The notes under the pieces were generated by a model, which was not told where the DNA came from, searched no databases, and saw only the letters and a program-made list of their open reading frames with translations. The position numbers and the translations under genes were made by a program. DNA of 64,000 nt, from contig NZ_BLIV01000001.1 in the NCBI RefSeq assembly GCF_009811755.1, positions 682,001-746,000 of the forward strand, read 5' to 3'. Below, piece by piece: positions 16,422 through 24,833 of the stretch. This stretch comes from Roseobacter cerasinus (lineage in GTDB: Bacteria > Pseudomonadota > Alphaproteobacteria > Rhodobacterales > Rhodobacteraceae). Numbering within the stretch: position 1 is the first letter of the stretch; each line of letters begins with the position of its first letter.

Positions 16422-17293
16422 TGCACCCCGCCCCTTCCGTCATTTTCTTTACGACTTTCAGTGGCTTGGGCTTTGGTCTCCTGTTTTTCCTCGGTCTCGG
16501 GTTTCCCGTCGTCACCGGCTGGACCGCCTTCGCCTTCTTCGTGATCGCCTATCTCATGGCGGTGGGCGGGCTTATGGCTTCGACCTTCCACCTCGGCCGC
16601 CCCGAACGCGCGATCAAGGCCTTCACCCAATGGCGCTCCAGCTGGCTGAGTCGCGAAGCCTGGTGCGCTGTGGGCGCGCTCGTCCTGATGGGGCTTTACG
16701 GGCTGGGACTGGTGTTCTTTGGCACGCGCTGGACCGCCTTCGGGATCCTGGGCGCGCTGCTTTCGATGGCCACCGTCTTCACCACCTCAATGATCTACAC
16801 TCAGCTCAAGACCATCCCGCGCTGGAACATGAAGTTCACCCCGCTGAAGTTCATGTCCCTGTCACTGGCCGGAGGAGCCCTTCTGGCTGGGCAGACTGAT
16901 GCAGCGCTTGTTCTGCTGGTGATCGCGGGGCTTGTGCAGCTTTACACCTGGGTGGAGGGTGACAAAGCTCTGGGCGCGTCCGGCACCAATATGGCCACAG
17001 CCACCGGGCTTGGGAACATCGGGCAGGTTCGTGCATTTGAACCGCCGCATACAGGCACAAACTACCTGCTCAAGGAATTCGTGCATGTCATTGGCCGCAA
17101 GCACAGCCAAAAGCTGCGGATCATCGCGCTTGGGCTCATGACCGTCGTGCCGGTGCTTCTGCTAGCGCTGCCGTTTTCGCACCTCATAGGCGTTCTTGCG
17201 ATCCTCAGCCACATCGCGGGCGTGTTGACCGCACGTTGGCTCTTCTTTGCGGAGGCCGAACATGTGGTCGGCCTCTACTACGGCAAGCGCTAG
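16421..17293 (+). CDS. soeC: Membrane anchor and quinone-interacting subunit SoeC
   Basis: A 290-residue DmsC/NrfD-like integral membrane protein with about eight hydrophobic segments from residue 10 onward. STFHLGRPERAIKAFTQWRSS and SWLSREAWCAVGAL are typical DmsC-family sequences. It should anchor SoeAB on the cytoplasmic face and pass electrons to the quinone pool. The 1-bp overlap with soeB indicates coupled translation. A hairpin terminator follows. Confidence 0.92.
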   Translation: MHPAPSVIFFTTFSGLGFGLLFFLGLGFPVVTGWTAFAFFVIAYLMAVGGLMASTFHLGRPERAIKAFTQWRSSWLSREAWCAVGALVLMGLYGLGLVFFGTRWTAFGILGALLSMATVFTTSMIYTQLKTIPRWNMKFTPLKFMSLSLAGGALLAGQTDAALVLLVIAGLVQLYTWVEGDKALGASGTNMATATGLGNIGQVRAFEPPHTGTNYLLKEFVHVIGRKHSQKLRIIALGLMTVVPVLLLALPFSHLIGVLAILSHIAGVLTARWLFFAEAEHVVGLYYGKR

Positions 17294-17311
17294 GCGCCAC
17301 ATGCGCAAAAC

Positions 17312-17342
17312 AAAAAAGGCGTGGAGAAATCCACACCTTTTT
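17312..17342 (+). terminator. Terminator after soeC
   Basis: AAAAAAGGCGTGG (17312-17324) pairs with CCACACCTTTTT (17331-17342) across a 6-nt loop, with one mismatch. The run of T on the plus strand makes it a good intrinsic terminator for the xsc-pta-soe unit. The A run gives partial termination the other way for dapA. Confidence 0.8.
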
Positions 17343-17363
17343 GCGTCTCGCTGATCCTAGCGC

Positions 17364-18239
17364 CTAGTTCAGAAGCCCCGCATGCCGCAGCCCGTCGTCC
17401 ACCAGCGCGCGGGTGGCATCCGACAGCCCCACCAGCGGCAAGCGCACCTCATCCGAGCAGAGCCGCAGCTGGGACATCGCGTATTTCACGCCCACCAGCC
17501 CCGGCTCGGTAAAGATCGCCTTGTGCAGCGGCATGAGCCGGTCCTGAATGCTCAGCGCCGTGGCATAGTCGCCCGACTGACAAGCCGCCTGCATCTCCCC
17601 GAGCAGTTTTGGCGCCACGTTGGCCGTGACCGAGATACAGCCCACGCCACCTTGGGCATTGAACCCATGGGCCGTGGCATCTTCGCCCGACAGCTGGATG
17701 AAGTCCGGCCCGCAGGTGATCCGCTGGTCGCTCACCCGCGCCAGATCACCCGTCGCATCCTTCACCCCGACGATCCGCGGCAACTTGGCGAGCTCTCCCA
17801 TGGTCTCGGTCGACATGTCCACGACCGAGCGACCGGGAATGTTGTAGATGATGATCGGCAGCTCGGCGCAATCGTGCAATGCCGTGAAATGGGCCAAAAG
17901 CCCTGATTGCGTGGGCTTGTTGTAATAGGGCGTCACGACCAGCGCCGCGTCAGCCCCAACCTCGGCAGCGTGACGCACCAGCCGCATCGCCTCGACCGTG
18001 TTGTTGGAGCCCGCACCGGCGATCACCGGCACCCGGCCCGCCGCAGCCTTCACCACCTCCTCGACCACGATCTCGTGTTCGCGGTGGGTCAGCGTCGGGC
18101 TTTCGCCGGTGGTCCCCACAGGCACCAGACCGTTGCTGCCTTCGCCGATGTGCCATTCCACCAGCTTCTTCAAGGTCTCAAGATCCAGTTCGCCGTTCCT
18201 GAACGGCGTGACGAGGGCAGGCAGTGAGCCTTTAAACAT
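17364..18239 (-). CDS. dapA: 4-hydroxy-tetrahydrodipicolinate synthase
   Basis: Lysine and diaminopimelate biosynthesis: condenses pyruvate with aspartate semialdehyde. It has 291 residues from the ATG at 18239, which has AAAAGGAGCG upstream; a longer reading adds ten poorly placed residues. The GTTGES motif, the conserved tyrosine in [12 protein letters not shown] and the Schiff-base lysine in [11 protein letters not shown] are all present, as is [12 protein letters not shown]. The length is normal. It is divergent from the transglycosylase gene. Confidence 0.95.
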   Translation of the reverse strand: MFKGSLPALVTPFRNGELDLETLKKLVEWHIGEGSNGLVPVGTTGESPTLTHREHEIVVEEVVKAAAGRVPVIAGAGSNNTVEAMRLVRHAAEVGADAALVVTPYYNKPTQSGLLAHFTALHDCAELPIIIYNIPGRSVVDMSTETMGELAKLPRIVGVKDATGDLARVSDQRITCGPDFIQLSGEDATAHGFNAQGGVGCISVTANVAPKLLGEMQAACQSGDYATALSIQDRLMPLHKAIFTEPGLVGVKYAMSQLRLCSDEVRLPLVGLSDATRALVDDGLRHAGLLN

Positions 18240-18372
18240 GTGCACGCTCCTTTTATTTTTGGCCGGCAAAAGGCCTGAGATTAACAGTCTGTAAAGCGCA
18301 ATCGTGATTTGCTCCTCACGGACGACACCTTATGTAGGGGAGGCTCTAGCCTTCAATCGCCGGGGATTGCAA

Positions 18373-20340
18373 GTGATCAGACGTTGCCTGACGACACTGT
18401 TTTTGATTTTCACCCTCGCGGCACCGGTCGTTGCAGAGCGTCCACGCCCCCTCGGCCACGCGATGGACGCAGTGCGTGGTGGCGACTGGGCGGCGGCATC
18501 CAGGATTGCGGCACGTGACGGCGACATCGCGGCAGATATCGTCGAATGGCACCGATTGCGCGCGGGCGAAGGCTCGCACGCCGATCTTGTCGCATTTCTG
18601 TCCCGGCGGCCCAACTGGCCAGGCGAGCCCTATCTGCGCAAGCAGTCAGAGCATGTTGTGATCCTCCAGCCTGACACGGATGTGCTTGCGTTTTTTGCAG
18701 AAGCTGCGGCCCAGACGCCCGAAGGGGTCCTGCGGCACGCCGAGGCATTGTCGCGCACCGGCAAACCGGCGGAGGCGGAGCGGCTGCTGATCCGTGCCTG
18801 GCGCGAAATGCCCATGGGCGCCACCGCACAAAGGGCTTTTCTGGCAACGCATCAGACCCTGCTCAAACCACATCACAGCGCGCGATTGGACGCGATGCTT
18901 TGGGCTGGTGCATTCGAGACTGCGCGCCGTATGTATGACCATGTCTCCCGCGCGGATGTGGCAGTGGCGAACGCCCGGATTGCCCTGCGCGGGCTGGAAA
19001 ACGGAGTTGACACATTGATCGCGCGGGTCCCGCGCAGCCATGCCGCCAGCCCCGGGTTGCAATATGAGCGTTTTGTCTGGCGCGCGCGCAAGGGGCGCTG
19101 GGATGATGCGAAAGACCTGCTGCTTGCCACCTCGACCAGCGCTGAGGCACTAGGCGAGCCGGAAGCCTGGGCCAACCGGCGCCGCTCCATGGCGCGGGAT
19201 GAAATGCGCGACGGCAAGGCGGACCGCGCCTATGAGATGGCCGCGCGTCACTTTCTCACCTCTGGGTCGTCTTACGCTGACCTGGAGTGGCTGGCCGGCT
19301 ACATAGCGCTGCGCAAGCTGAATGAGCCCGAAACAGCACTGCAGCATTTCCAGAACCATGACGCCGCTGTCCGCTCACCGATTTCCAAGGGCCGGGCGGG
19401 CTATTGGCGCGGACGGGCACTGGAGGCGATGGGGGATGTGGCCGCAGCAGATCAGGCTTACACCGATGCGGCACAGTATCAGACGTCCTTTTACGGGCTT
19501 TTGGCGGCTGATCGCGCGGGCCTGCCGTTCGATGACGCGCTGGCTGCCGAAACTGTCGCCGGTGACTGGCGAAGCGCCCCTCTCGCAGATGATCCTCTGT
19601 TCATCGCCGGCATGCTTCTGCAGGCGTCAGGTGAGATCAACCTGGCAGAACGCTTCTGGACGCATCTGGCGGAATCCCTCGACCGTGACACTGCGGCTTT
19701 GCTGGCCGAAGCGGCGCTTGATGTCGAGCACCCCCATCTGGCCGTCATGATCGGGAAACGCACCGCACGCCGGGCTGTCGTGGTGCCGCGCGGGTACTAT
19801 CCGTTGCATCCTCTTGCGGATCGGGACTTGCCGATGGCACCCGAGATGCTGCTGGCAATTGCCCGACGGGAAAGCGAATTCGACCCGCAGGTCCAAAGCG
19901 GCGTGGGCGCGCGCGGGTTGATGCAGATCATGCCGGCGACCGGGCGGGAGGTTGCTGCATCGCTTGGGCGCTCAGCCCGGCACAGCACAGAGCGTTTGAT
20001 CTCGGACCCGGACTACAACGCCGAGCTGGGCGCGGCGTATCTGGCAGGCCTTGCCAAGCGGTTTCGTGGCAATGTGGTGATGATGTCAGCGGGCTATAAC
20101 GCCGGGCCCGGTCGGCCCGACCGCTGGATGCTCGCCTATGGTGACCCGCGCCGCAGCGAGATCGACATGATCGACTGGATCGAGCACATCCCGTTTCGCG
20201 AGACACGCAACTATGTCATGCGCGTGACCGAAAGCCTGCCGATCTACCGCGCGCGTCTGGGCAAGGACCCGATGCCTGTGCCATTTCTGGAAGAGCTCAA
20301 AGGATCATCGCTTCTGGCGTTCGCGCCAAAGGGTGAATAG
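18373..20340 (+). CDS. slt: Soluble lytic murein transglycosylase
   Basis: Periplasmic enzyme cleaving peptidoglycan glycan strands to anhydromuropeptides. I prefer the GTG at 18373 because it opens a signal peptide (IRRCLTTLFLIFTLAAPVVA) and has GGGGATTG upstream. A GTG at 18304 would add 23 unlikely residues. The first 430 residues form the helical superhelical (U-shaped) domain. The C-terminal SLT domain has the catalytic Glu in ARRESEFDPQVQSG, the GLMQIMPATG motif, and SAGYNAGPGR. The 3' end overlaps the convergent exporter gene by 36 bp. Confidence 0.9.
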   Translation: MIRRCLTTLFLIFTLAAPVVAERPRPLGHAMDAVRGGDWAAASRIAARDGDIAADIVEWHRLRAGEGSHADLVAFLSRRPNWPGEPYLRKQSEHVVILQPDTDVLAFFAEAAAQTPEGVLRHAEALSRTGKPAEAERLLIRAWREMPMGATAQRAFLATHQTLLKPHHSARLDAMLWAGAFETARRMYDHVSRADVAVANARIALRGLENGVDTLIARVPRSHAASPGLQYERFVWRARKGRWDDAKDLLLATSTSAEALGEPEAWANRRRSMARDEMRDGKADRAYEMAARHFLTSGSSYADLEWLAGYIALRKLNEPETALQHFQNHDAAVRSPISKGRAGYWRGRALEAMGDVAAADQAYTDAAQYQTSFYGLLAADRAGLPFDDALAAETVAGDWRSAPLADDPLFIAGMLLQASGEINLAERFWTHLAESLDRDTAALLAEAALDVEHPHLAVMIGKRTARRAVVVPRGYYPLHPLADRDLPMAPEMLLAIARRESEFDPQVQSGVGARGLMQIMPATGREVAASLGRSARHSTERLISDPDYNAELGAAYLAGLAKRFRGNVVMMSAGYNAGPGRPDRWMLAYGDPRRSEIDMIDWIEHIPFRETRNYVMRVTESLPIYRARLGKDPMPVPFLEELKGSSLLAFAPKGE

Positions 20341-21174
20341 CCCCGCGCCCACAATCACCAAAACACCCAGCGCGACATTGGGCCGGATCGTCTCGCCAAA
20401 GACTGTCACGCCGAGGGCTGCAGCAAACACCAGCTGGAAGTAAGCGAAAGGCTGCACCGCGCTGGCCTCTGCCACCTCGTAGCAGCGGATCAGCAACCAG
20501 TGCCCGGCCACGCCTGTTACGCAGAGCACGCCCATCCACGCCCAGTCGGAACCAGTCATCGCCTCCCAAAACCATACGCCAATGAGCGACATGGTGATCG
20601 CCCCCGCTGCCCCGGTCCAGAAAAAGCTGGTGGCGGTGCTGTCCTGACGCGCGGCATAGCGGGTCAGCAGACCATAGAGCGCGAACATCAGTGCGGCGAC
20701 CAAAGGTACCACGGCATAGGGGTTGAACACGGATACGCCGGGCTGCAGGATGATCAACACGCCCACAAAACCGATCGCAATGGCAACCCACCTACGCCAG
20801 CCGACAGTCTCACCCAAAATAGGGCCGGACAGGGCAGCCACAAGCAGCGGGTAGCAGGCAAAGGCCGCATGGCTCTCCACCAGACCAAGCAGCGTGAACC
20901 CGGTCACCATCACGCAGACCTCCAGCGCCAAGAGGATACCACGACAGGCCTGCAACACCGGCTGCCGGGTCCGCGCTGCGGCCCGCACCCCACCGGATTG
21001 CCGGTAGGCGATCGCAACCACAAAGGCTGCGAAAAACCAATACCGCACCATCACCACCATGTAGACGTTGTAGGCCTCCGCCAGATGGCGCGAGATGCCG
21101 TCTTGCAGCGCAAAGACAAAGGTGGTGAGCATCATCAGCGTGACACCCAGCCGAATGTTGTTGGATTGCGTCAC
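20305..21174 (-). CDS. EamA/RhaT family drug-metabolite exporter
   Basis: Inner-membrane transporter of the DMT superfamily, 289 residues from a GTG at 21174. Ten hydrophobic segments are visible in two EamA repeats: the first begins LMMLTTFVFALQDGISRHL and the second VPLVAALMFALYGLLTRYA. The start overlaps the mnmD stop by 4 bp (GTGA), so the two are translationally coupled. Similar roseobacter proteins are named S-adenosylmethionine or amino-acid uptake/efflux proteins, but the substrate cannot be assigned here. Confidence 0.87.
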   Translation of the reverse strand: MTQSNNIRLGVTLMMLTTFVFALQDGISRHLAEAYNVYMVVMVRYWFFAAFVVAIAYRQSGGVRAAARTRQPVLQACRGILLALEVCVMVTGFTLLGLVESHAAFACYPLLVAALSGPILGETVGWRRWVAIAIGFVGVLIILQPGVSVFNPYAVVPLVAALMFALYGLLTRYAARQDSTATSFFWTGAAGAITMSLIGVWFWEAMTGSDWAWMGVLCVTGVAGHWLLIRCYEVAEASAVQPFAYFQLVFAAALGVTVFGETIRPNVALGVLVIVGAGLFTLWRERQKR

Positions 21175-21848
21175 GTGGCGAGAGACCCGACGGTCATGTG
21201 CCGCTTGCGCCCGAAGCCCGGGACGCGTTGCACGCTGAACCCCGCATCCGCCAAAGCCCGCCGCACCGCGCCTGCAGCAGAATATGTGGCAACCGTCCCA
21301 CCCGGAGCCGTCCGCGCAGCGACCATCTGCATCAGGTCCTCCGACCACATGTCCGGGTTTTTGGCGGGCGAAAACCCGTCGAGATACCAGGCATCCGCCG
21401 CTCCGTGCCAGCATGGCAGCGTGGTACGGACATCTCCAATGATCACCTCAAGCCGAACGCCGGGCCCGAAATCGATGGGGCCACCCGCCTCGGACCAGCG
21501 GCTGGTCAACTGATCCCGCAGACCACCCAGCTCACCAAAGGGGCGCAATGCAGTGGCCATTTCCTCGGCAGACATCGGAAAGGCCTCCAAACTGGTGAAA
21601 CTCAGATCGCCCGGCGCACCTGCACCCTGCCACGCCTGCACGGTCGCTAGAAAATTCAGACCCGTCCCGAACCCAAGCTCTGCGATGCGAAACCCCGGGG
21701 CAAAGCGTTCAGGCAGGCGATTGCCCTGCAGGAACACATGCCGCGTTTCCTCAAGACCGTTCTGAAGACTGAAATAGGGGTCATCAAAGCGGTTTGACAC
21801 CGGCACGCCTTCGGCGCTCCAAGACAGATCTGCAGTCTGGTTCTGCAC
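21171..21848 (-). CDS. mnmD: tRNA mnm5U34 methyltransferase MnmD (MnmC1-type)
   Basis: SAM-dependent methyltransferase for the last step of mnm5(s2)U synthesis at the tRNA wobble position. IAELGFGTGLNFLATVQAW is the SAM motif, with YLDGFSPAKNPDMWSEDL and GGTVATYSAAGAVRRAL typical of the family. I place the start at the GTG at 21848 (VQNQTADLSW), with AAGGG upstream; an ATG at 21887 would add 13 residues. It encodes only the methyltransferase half of the bifunctional enterobacterial MnmC. The oxidoreductase half is a separate divergent gene next door. Confidence 0.88.
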   Translation of the reverse strand: MQNQTADLSWSAEGVPVSNRFDDPYFSLQNGLEETRHVFLQGNRLPERFAPGFRIAELGFGTGLNFLATVQAWQGAGAPGDLSFTSLEAFPMSAEEMATALRPFGELGGLRDQLTSRWSEAGGPIDFGPGVRLEVIIGDVRTTLPCWHGAADAWYLDGFSPAKNPDMWSEDLMQMVAARTAPGGTVATYSAAGAVRRALADAGFSVQRVPGFGRKRHMTVGSLAT

Positions 21849-21911
21849 GCAAGACCCTTGTAAGACAGTGGAAACTTGGCGCGACATTGGGGGAGAGGCG
21901 GAGCTTTGGCA

Positions 21912-22943
21912 ATGGTGGATGTCACAGTGCGCGGCGCGGGTATCTTCGGCCTGTCAATCGCCTGGGTGTGTACGCAGCGCGGCGCGCGTGTGACGGTCAT
22001 CGATCCGGAGGGCCCGGGCGCAGGTAGCAGCGGCGGCCTCGTTGGGGCCTTGGCCCCGCATGTGCCCGAGAACTGGAACGTCAAAAAGGCGTTTCAGTTG
22101 CGCAGCCTGTTGCGCGCACCCGCCTTCTGGGGTGACGTCGCCGCAGCTGGCGGTCGCGATCCGGGGTATCATCGCGGCGGGCGCCTGCAACCTATCCTGA
22201 GTGCACATGCCCTGGACCTTGCGAAGGCGCGGGCAGACAGCGCCAAGGATCTCTGGGCGGGGCACGCAGTCTGGCAGGTTGAACCGGCCAATGCGACCGG
22301 TTGGGAGCCCCCCTCTCCGACCGGCTGGATCATCCGCGACACGCTGAGCGCCCATCTTCACCCAAGGCTGGCCTGTGCTGCCCTTGTGGCTGCGCTGGAG
22401 GCGCGCGGCGTCCAGATTTGCAGGGATGCCGAAGACCAAGGACGCGTCGTTTGGGCCACCGGCGTCGCCGGGCTCGCCGCTCTCAGTGAACAGCATCAGC
22501 GGGCAGTCGGGACCGGCGTAAAAGGGCAAGCGGCGTTGCTGGATCATGACGCAAGCGGCGCGCCACAAATCTTTGCGGATGGTGTGCATATCATTCCACA
22601 TCAGGACGGCACGGTCGCGGTCGGCTCCACATCGGAACGTGATTTTGATGACCCGCACACAACAGACGCGCAGCTTGATGCTGTTATCGACAAGGCGCGC
22701 GCAGCAGTTCCGGCGCTGCAAGATGCTGCCGTTCTGGACCGTTGGGCCGGGGTGCGCCCCCGCGCGCGCAGCCGCGCGCCCATGCTCGGCGTCTGGCCCG
22801 ACCGGCCTGGCCACTACATCGCAAACGGTGGCTTCAAGATCGGCTTTGGCATGGCACCCGAAGTGGCGGAGGTCATGGCTGATCTTGTGCTCGACGGGCG
22901 CGACAGCATCCCTGAGGGCTTTGCCATCGCGACATCGCTGTGA
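21912..22943 (+). CDS. FAD-dependent oxidoreductase, MnmC2-like
   Basis: A 343-residue DAO-family flavoprotein. The N-terminal FAD motif VRGAGIFGLSIAW and the C-terminal NGGFKIGFGMAPEVAEVM are clear. It lies head to head with mnmD, the partner activity in MnmC, which suggests it demodifies cmnm5U34 to nm5U34. A general glycine/amino-acid oxidase is the alternative. The ATG at 21912 follows GGAGAGGCGGAG. Confidence 0.72.
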   Translation: MVDVTVRGAGIFGLSIAWVCTQRGARVTVIDPEGPGAGSSGGLVGALAPHVPENWNVKKAFQLRSLLRAPAFWGDVAAAGGRDPGYHRGGRLQPILSAHALDLAKARADSAKDLWAGHAVWQVEPANATGWEPPSPTGWIIRDTLSAHLHPRLACAALVAALEARGVQICRDAEDQGRVVWATGVAGLAALSEQHQRAVGTGVKGQAALLDHDASGAPQIFADGVHIIPHQDGTVAVGSTSERDFDDPHTTDAQLDAVIDKARAAVPALQDAAVLDRWAGVRPRARSRAPMLGVWPDRPGHYIANGGFKIGFGMAPEVAEVMADLVLDGRDSIPEGFAIATSL

Positions 22944-22971
22944 TCAGGGCCATCTTCACAAGGACAACACC

Positions 22972-23385
22972 ATGACCGATGCACAGAAATGCACTGTTCA
23001 CACCCTGGATCATCTGGTGCTGACGGTGGCGGATATCCCCACCAGCCTGGATTTTTATGCCCGGGTTCTGGGCATGACAGCCAAAGCCTTTGATGCGGCA
23101 GATGGTAGTCAACGCTGGGCGCTGATTTTCGGGCAAAGCAAGATCAACCTGCATCAATCCGGGCGTGAGTTCGACCCAAAGGCCAGACAGGCCCAGCCTG
23201 GCAGCGCCGATCTGTGCTTTCTGACAGATGTACCGCTGGTCCGCTGGCAAGCCCATCTGGCCAGTGAGACCCTCGCTATTGAAGAGGGTCCGGTCGCACG
23301 GTCCGGCGCAACCGGACCGATCACCTCGCTTTACATCCGCGACCCCGATGGCAACCTGATCGAAATCTCAACCCGCAACGGCTAG
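22972..23385 (+). CDS. VOC-family (glyoxalase-like) protein
   Basis: A 137-residue single vicinal-oxygen-chelate protein. HTLDHLVLTVADIPTSLDFY at the start and SLYIRDPDGNLIEIS at the end carry the usual metal ligands His and Glu. It is close to the small YaeR/fosfomycin-resistance-like group with unknown substrate. It lies 28 bp behind the MnmC2-like gene, with AAGGAC before the ATG, and overlaps the convergent reductase by 4 bp. Confidence 0.85.
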   Translation: MTDAQKCTVHTLDHLVLTVADIPTSLDFYARVLGMTAKAFDAADGSQRWALIFGQSKINLHQSGREFDPKARQAQPGSADLCFLTDVPLVRWQAHLASETLAIEEGPVARSGATGPITSLYIRDPDGNLIEISTRNG

Positions 23386-23924
23386 CGATCCGTCAGGGCG
23401 CGCAGGCTCTGCATCAGCGTGGTCAACTCGCGCACATAGATCTCGCTGGTCAGCTGCCCGTTTGCGTCGAATTGATTGCCGCTGTCAGCCAGGTGAATTT
23501 CCGGCCCCTGCAGGATGACAGGCCGGAACGGCACCATGAAACCACGCAGCACCATCTGCGCGCGCTCTCCACCGGCGCGGCCAGCAGCGGCGGACATCAC
23601 CGCGACGGGCTTGCCATTCCAAGGGCGATTTTTCGTCCGGCTGACCCAGTCCAGCGCGTTCTTGAGCACACCGGACGGCCCTTTGTTGTACTCCGGCGTC
23701 GAAATGATGACCGCATCCGCCGCCCTGATGTCATCGCTGAGCGCCTGCACGGCATCCGGTACGCCATTGGCCGCCTCATCGTCGCCATTGTAGAGCGGCA
23801 GGCGCAGGTCGGCCAAATCGAAGTCACAATCCCCGAACAGGCGCGCGGCCTCTCGCAGCAGCATCGTATTGGTCGACCCTTTGCGCAATGACCCCGACAG
23901 GCCCAGAACAGTATATTTTGCCAT
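23382..23924 (-). CDS. NADPH-dependent FMN reductase
   Basis: A 180-residue flavodoxin-fold reductase (SsuE/ChrR/YieF type). GLSGSLRKGSTNTMLLREA binds the FMN phosphate and IISTPEYNKGPSGVLKNALDWV is the second signature. The ATG at 23924 is supported by the conserved MAKYTVLGLSGS start. Probable role: quinone or azo reduction or flavin supply. It could in principle supply FMNH2 to a sulfonate monooxygenase, but none is in the window. Confidence 0.9.
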   Translation of the reverse strand: MAKYTVLGLSGSLRKGSTNTMLLREAARLFGDCDFDLADLRLPLYNGDDEAANGVPDAVQALSDDIRAADAVIISTPEYNKGPSGVLKNALDWVSRTKNRPWNGKPVAVMSAAAGRAGGERAQMVLRGFMVPFRPVILQGPEIHLADSGNQFDANGQLTSEIYVRELTTLMQSLRALTDR

Positions 23925-23975
23925 GATCGCTTTCCCCTTCAGCGGACGTTGTCGCATACCCTGATGCACCGTCAC

Positions 23976-24014
23976 AAAAAGACAAGAGCCCCGGCGGGAT
24001 TTGCGGGGCTCTTG
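23976..24014 (-). terminator. Terminator behind the OmpA lipoprotein gene
   Basis: CAAGAGCCCC (23983-23992) pairs with GGGGCTCTTG (24005-24014). Read on the minus strand, the stem is followed by TCTTTTTG, a good intrinsic terminator for the gene at 24036-24698. Confidence 0.85.
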
Positions 24015-24035
24015 CCTCAGTGAATTGGCAAATCG

Positions 24036-24698
24036 TCAGCTTGTGGGCAGGATGACAATCTCCACTCGACGGTTTTGCGCCTTGCCCGCCGCGTCCAGAT
24101 TGCTGGCGATCGGCTGGCTCTCGCCGCGCCCAAAGGTCCGCAAGCGATTGCCCGGCACACCGGCGTCCAGCAGAACGTTGGCCACCGAAGTCGCACGGCG
24201 CTCGGAAAGTTGCTGGTTATAGCTCGCGTCGCCATCGCTGTCGGTGTGTCCAATCACCTGCACGGTCGACTGCGGGTATTTGTTCAGGCTGGCCGCGACG
24301 GAGAAGAGATCGTCACGCAAATCCGGGCGCACCGCAAAGCTGTTGGTCGCAAAGACAATGCTTTGCGGCAAATTCAGGATCAGACGGTCACCGGTGTTGG
24401 TGATCGTCACATCGCTGTCCAGATCACGGCGCAGCTCGGCCTCCTGCTGATCGAGGCTATAGCCAATGCCCGCACCAATGGCGCCGCCGACCACGGCACC
24501 AACCAGGGCTCCATCATCGCGTTTGCCATCCCCCTTGACGAGGGCCCCTAACAGGGCCCCGGCGCCTGCGCCAATAAGCGCGCCTTGCTGCGTTTTAGGA
24601 GTGTTGGAATTTGCGCCGGTCTGGTTCGGGTCCGTGCAGGCGGTCAGCACAAGCGCGCCTGAGACTGCCAGAACCAGAGGCATCTTTGAAATAGTCAT
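24036..24698 (-). CDS. OmpA-family glycine-zipper lipoprotein
   Basis: A 220-residue outer-membrane lipoprotein with lipobox LTAC (Cys near 21). A Gly/Ala zipper region follows (GALIGAGAGALLGALV and GALVGAVVGGAIGAGIG). The C-terminal OmpA peptidoglycan-binding domain contains VIGHTDSDGDASYNQQLSE and the closing AQNRRVEIVI. The layout matches YiaD-type proteins. It should tie the outer membrane to peptidoglycan. Confidence 0.92.
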   Translation of the reverse strand: MTISKMPLVLAVSGALVLTACTDPNQTGANSNTPKTQQGALIGAGAGALLGALVKGDGKRDDGALVGAVVGGAIGAGIGYSLDQQEAELRRDLDSDVTITNTGDRLILNLPQSIVFATNSFAVRPDLRDDLFSVAASLNKYPQSTVQVIGHTDSDGDASYNQQLSERRATSVANVLLDAGVPGNRLRTFGRGESQPIASNLDAAGKAQNRRVEIVILPTS

Positions 24699-24833
24699 AA
24701 CGTACTGCCTTCAATGGTTTCGGTCCCGTTCGGGCGGGACGTCTTGATGAGAACGCCCTATATATGGCGGCAGTTCCGCAACAAACCAAGAGGAAAGCCT
24801 GTCGGCGACAACCCGCCGCCACCCATTATTGGG

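Noticed and set aside
12674-17293. Formate or nitrate dehydrogenase complex instead of SoeABC
   Set aside because: Subunit order, lack of a Tat signal and position behind xsc and pta fit sulfite oxidation better. Activity remains unproven.
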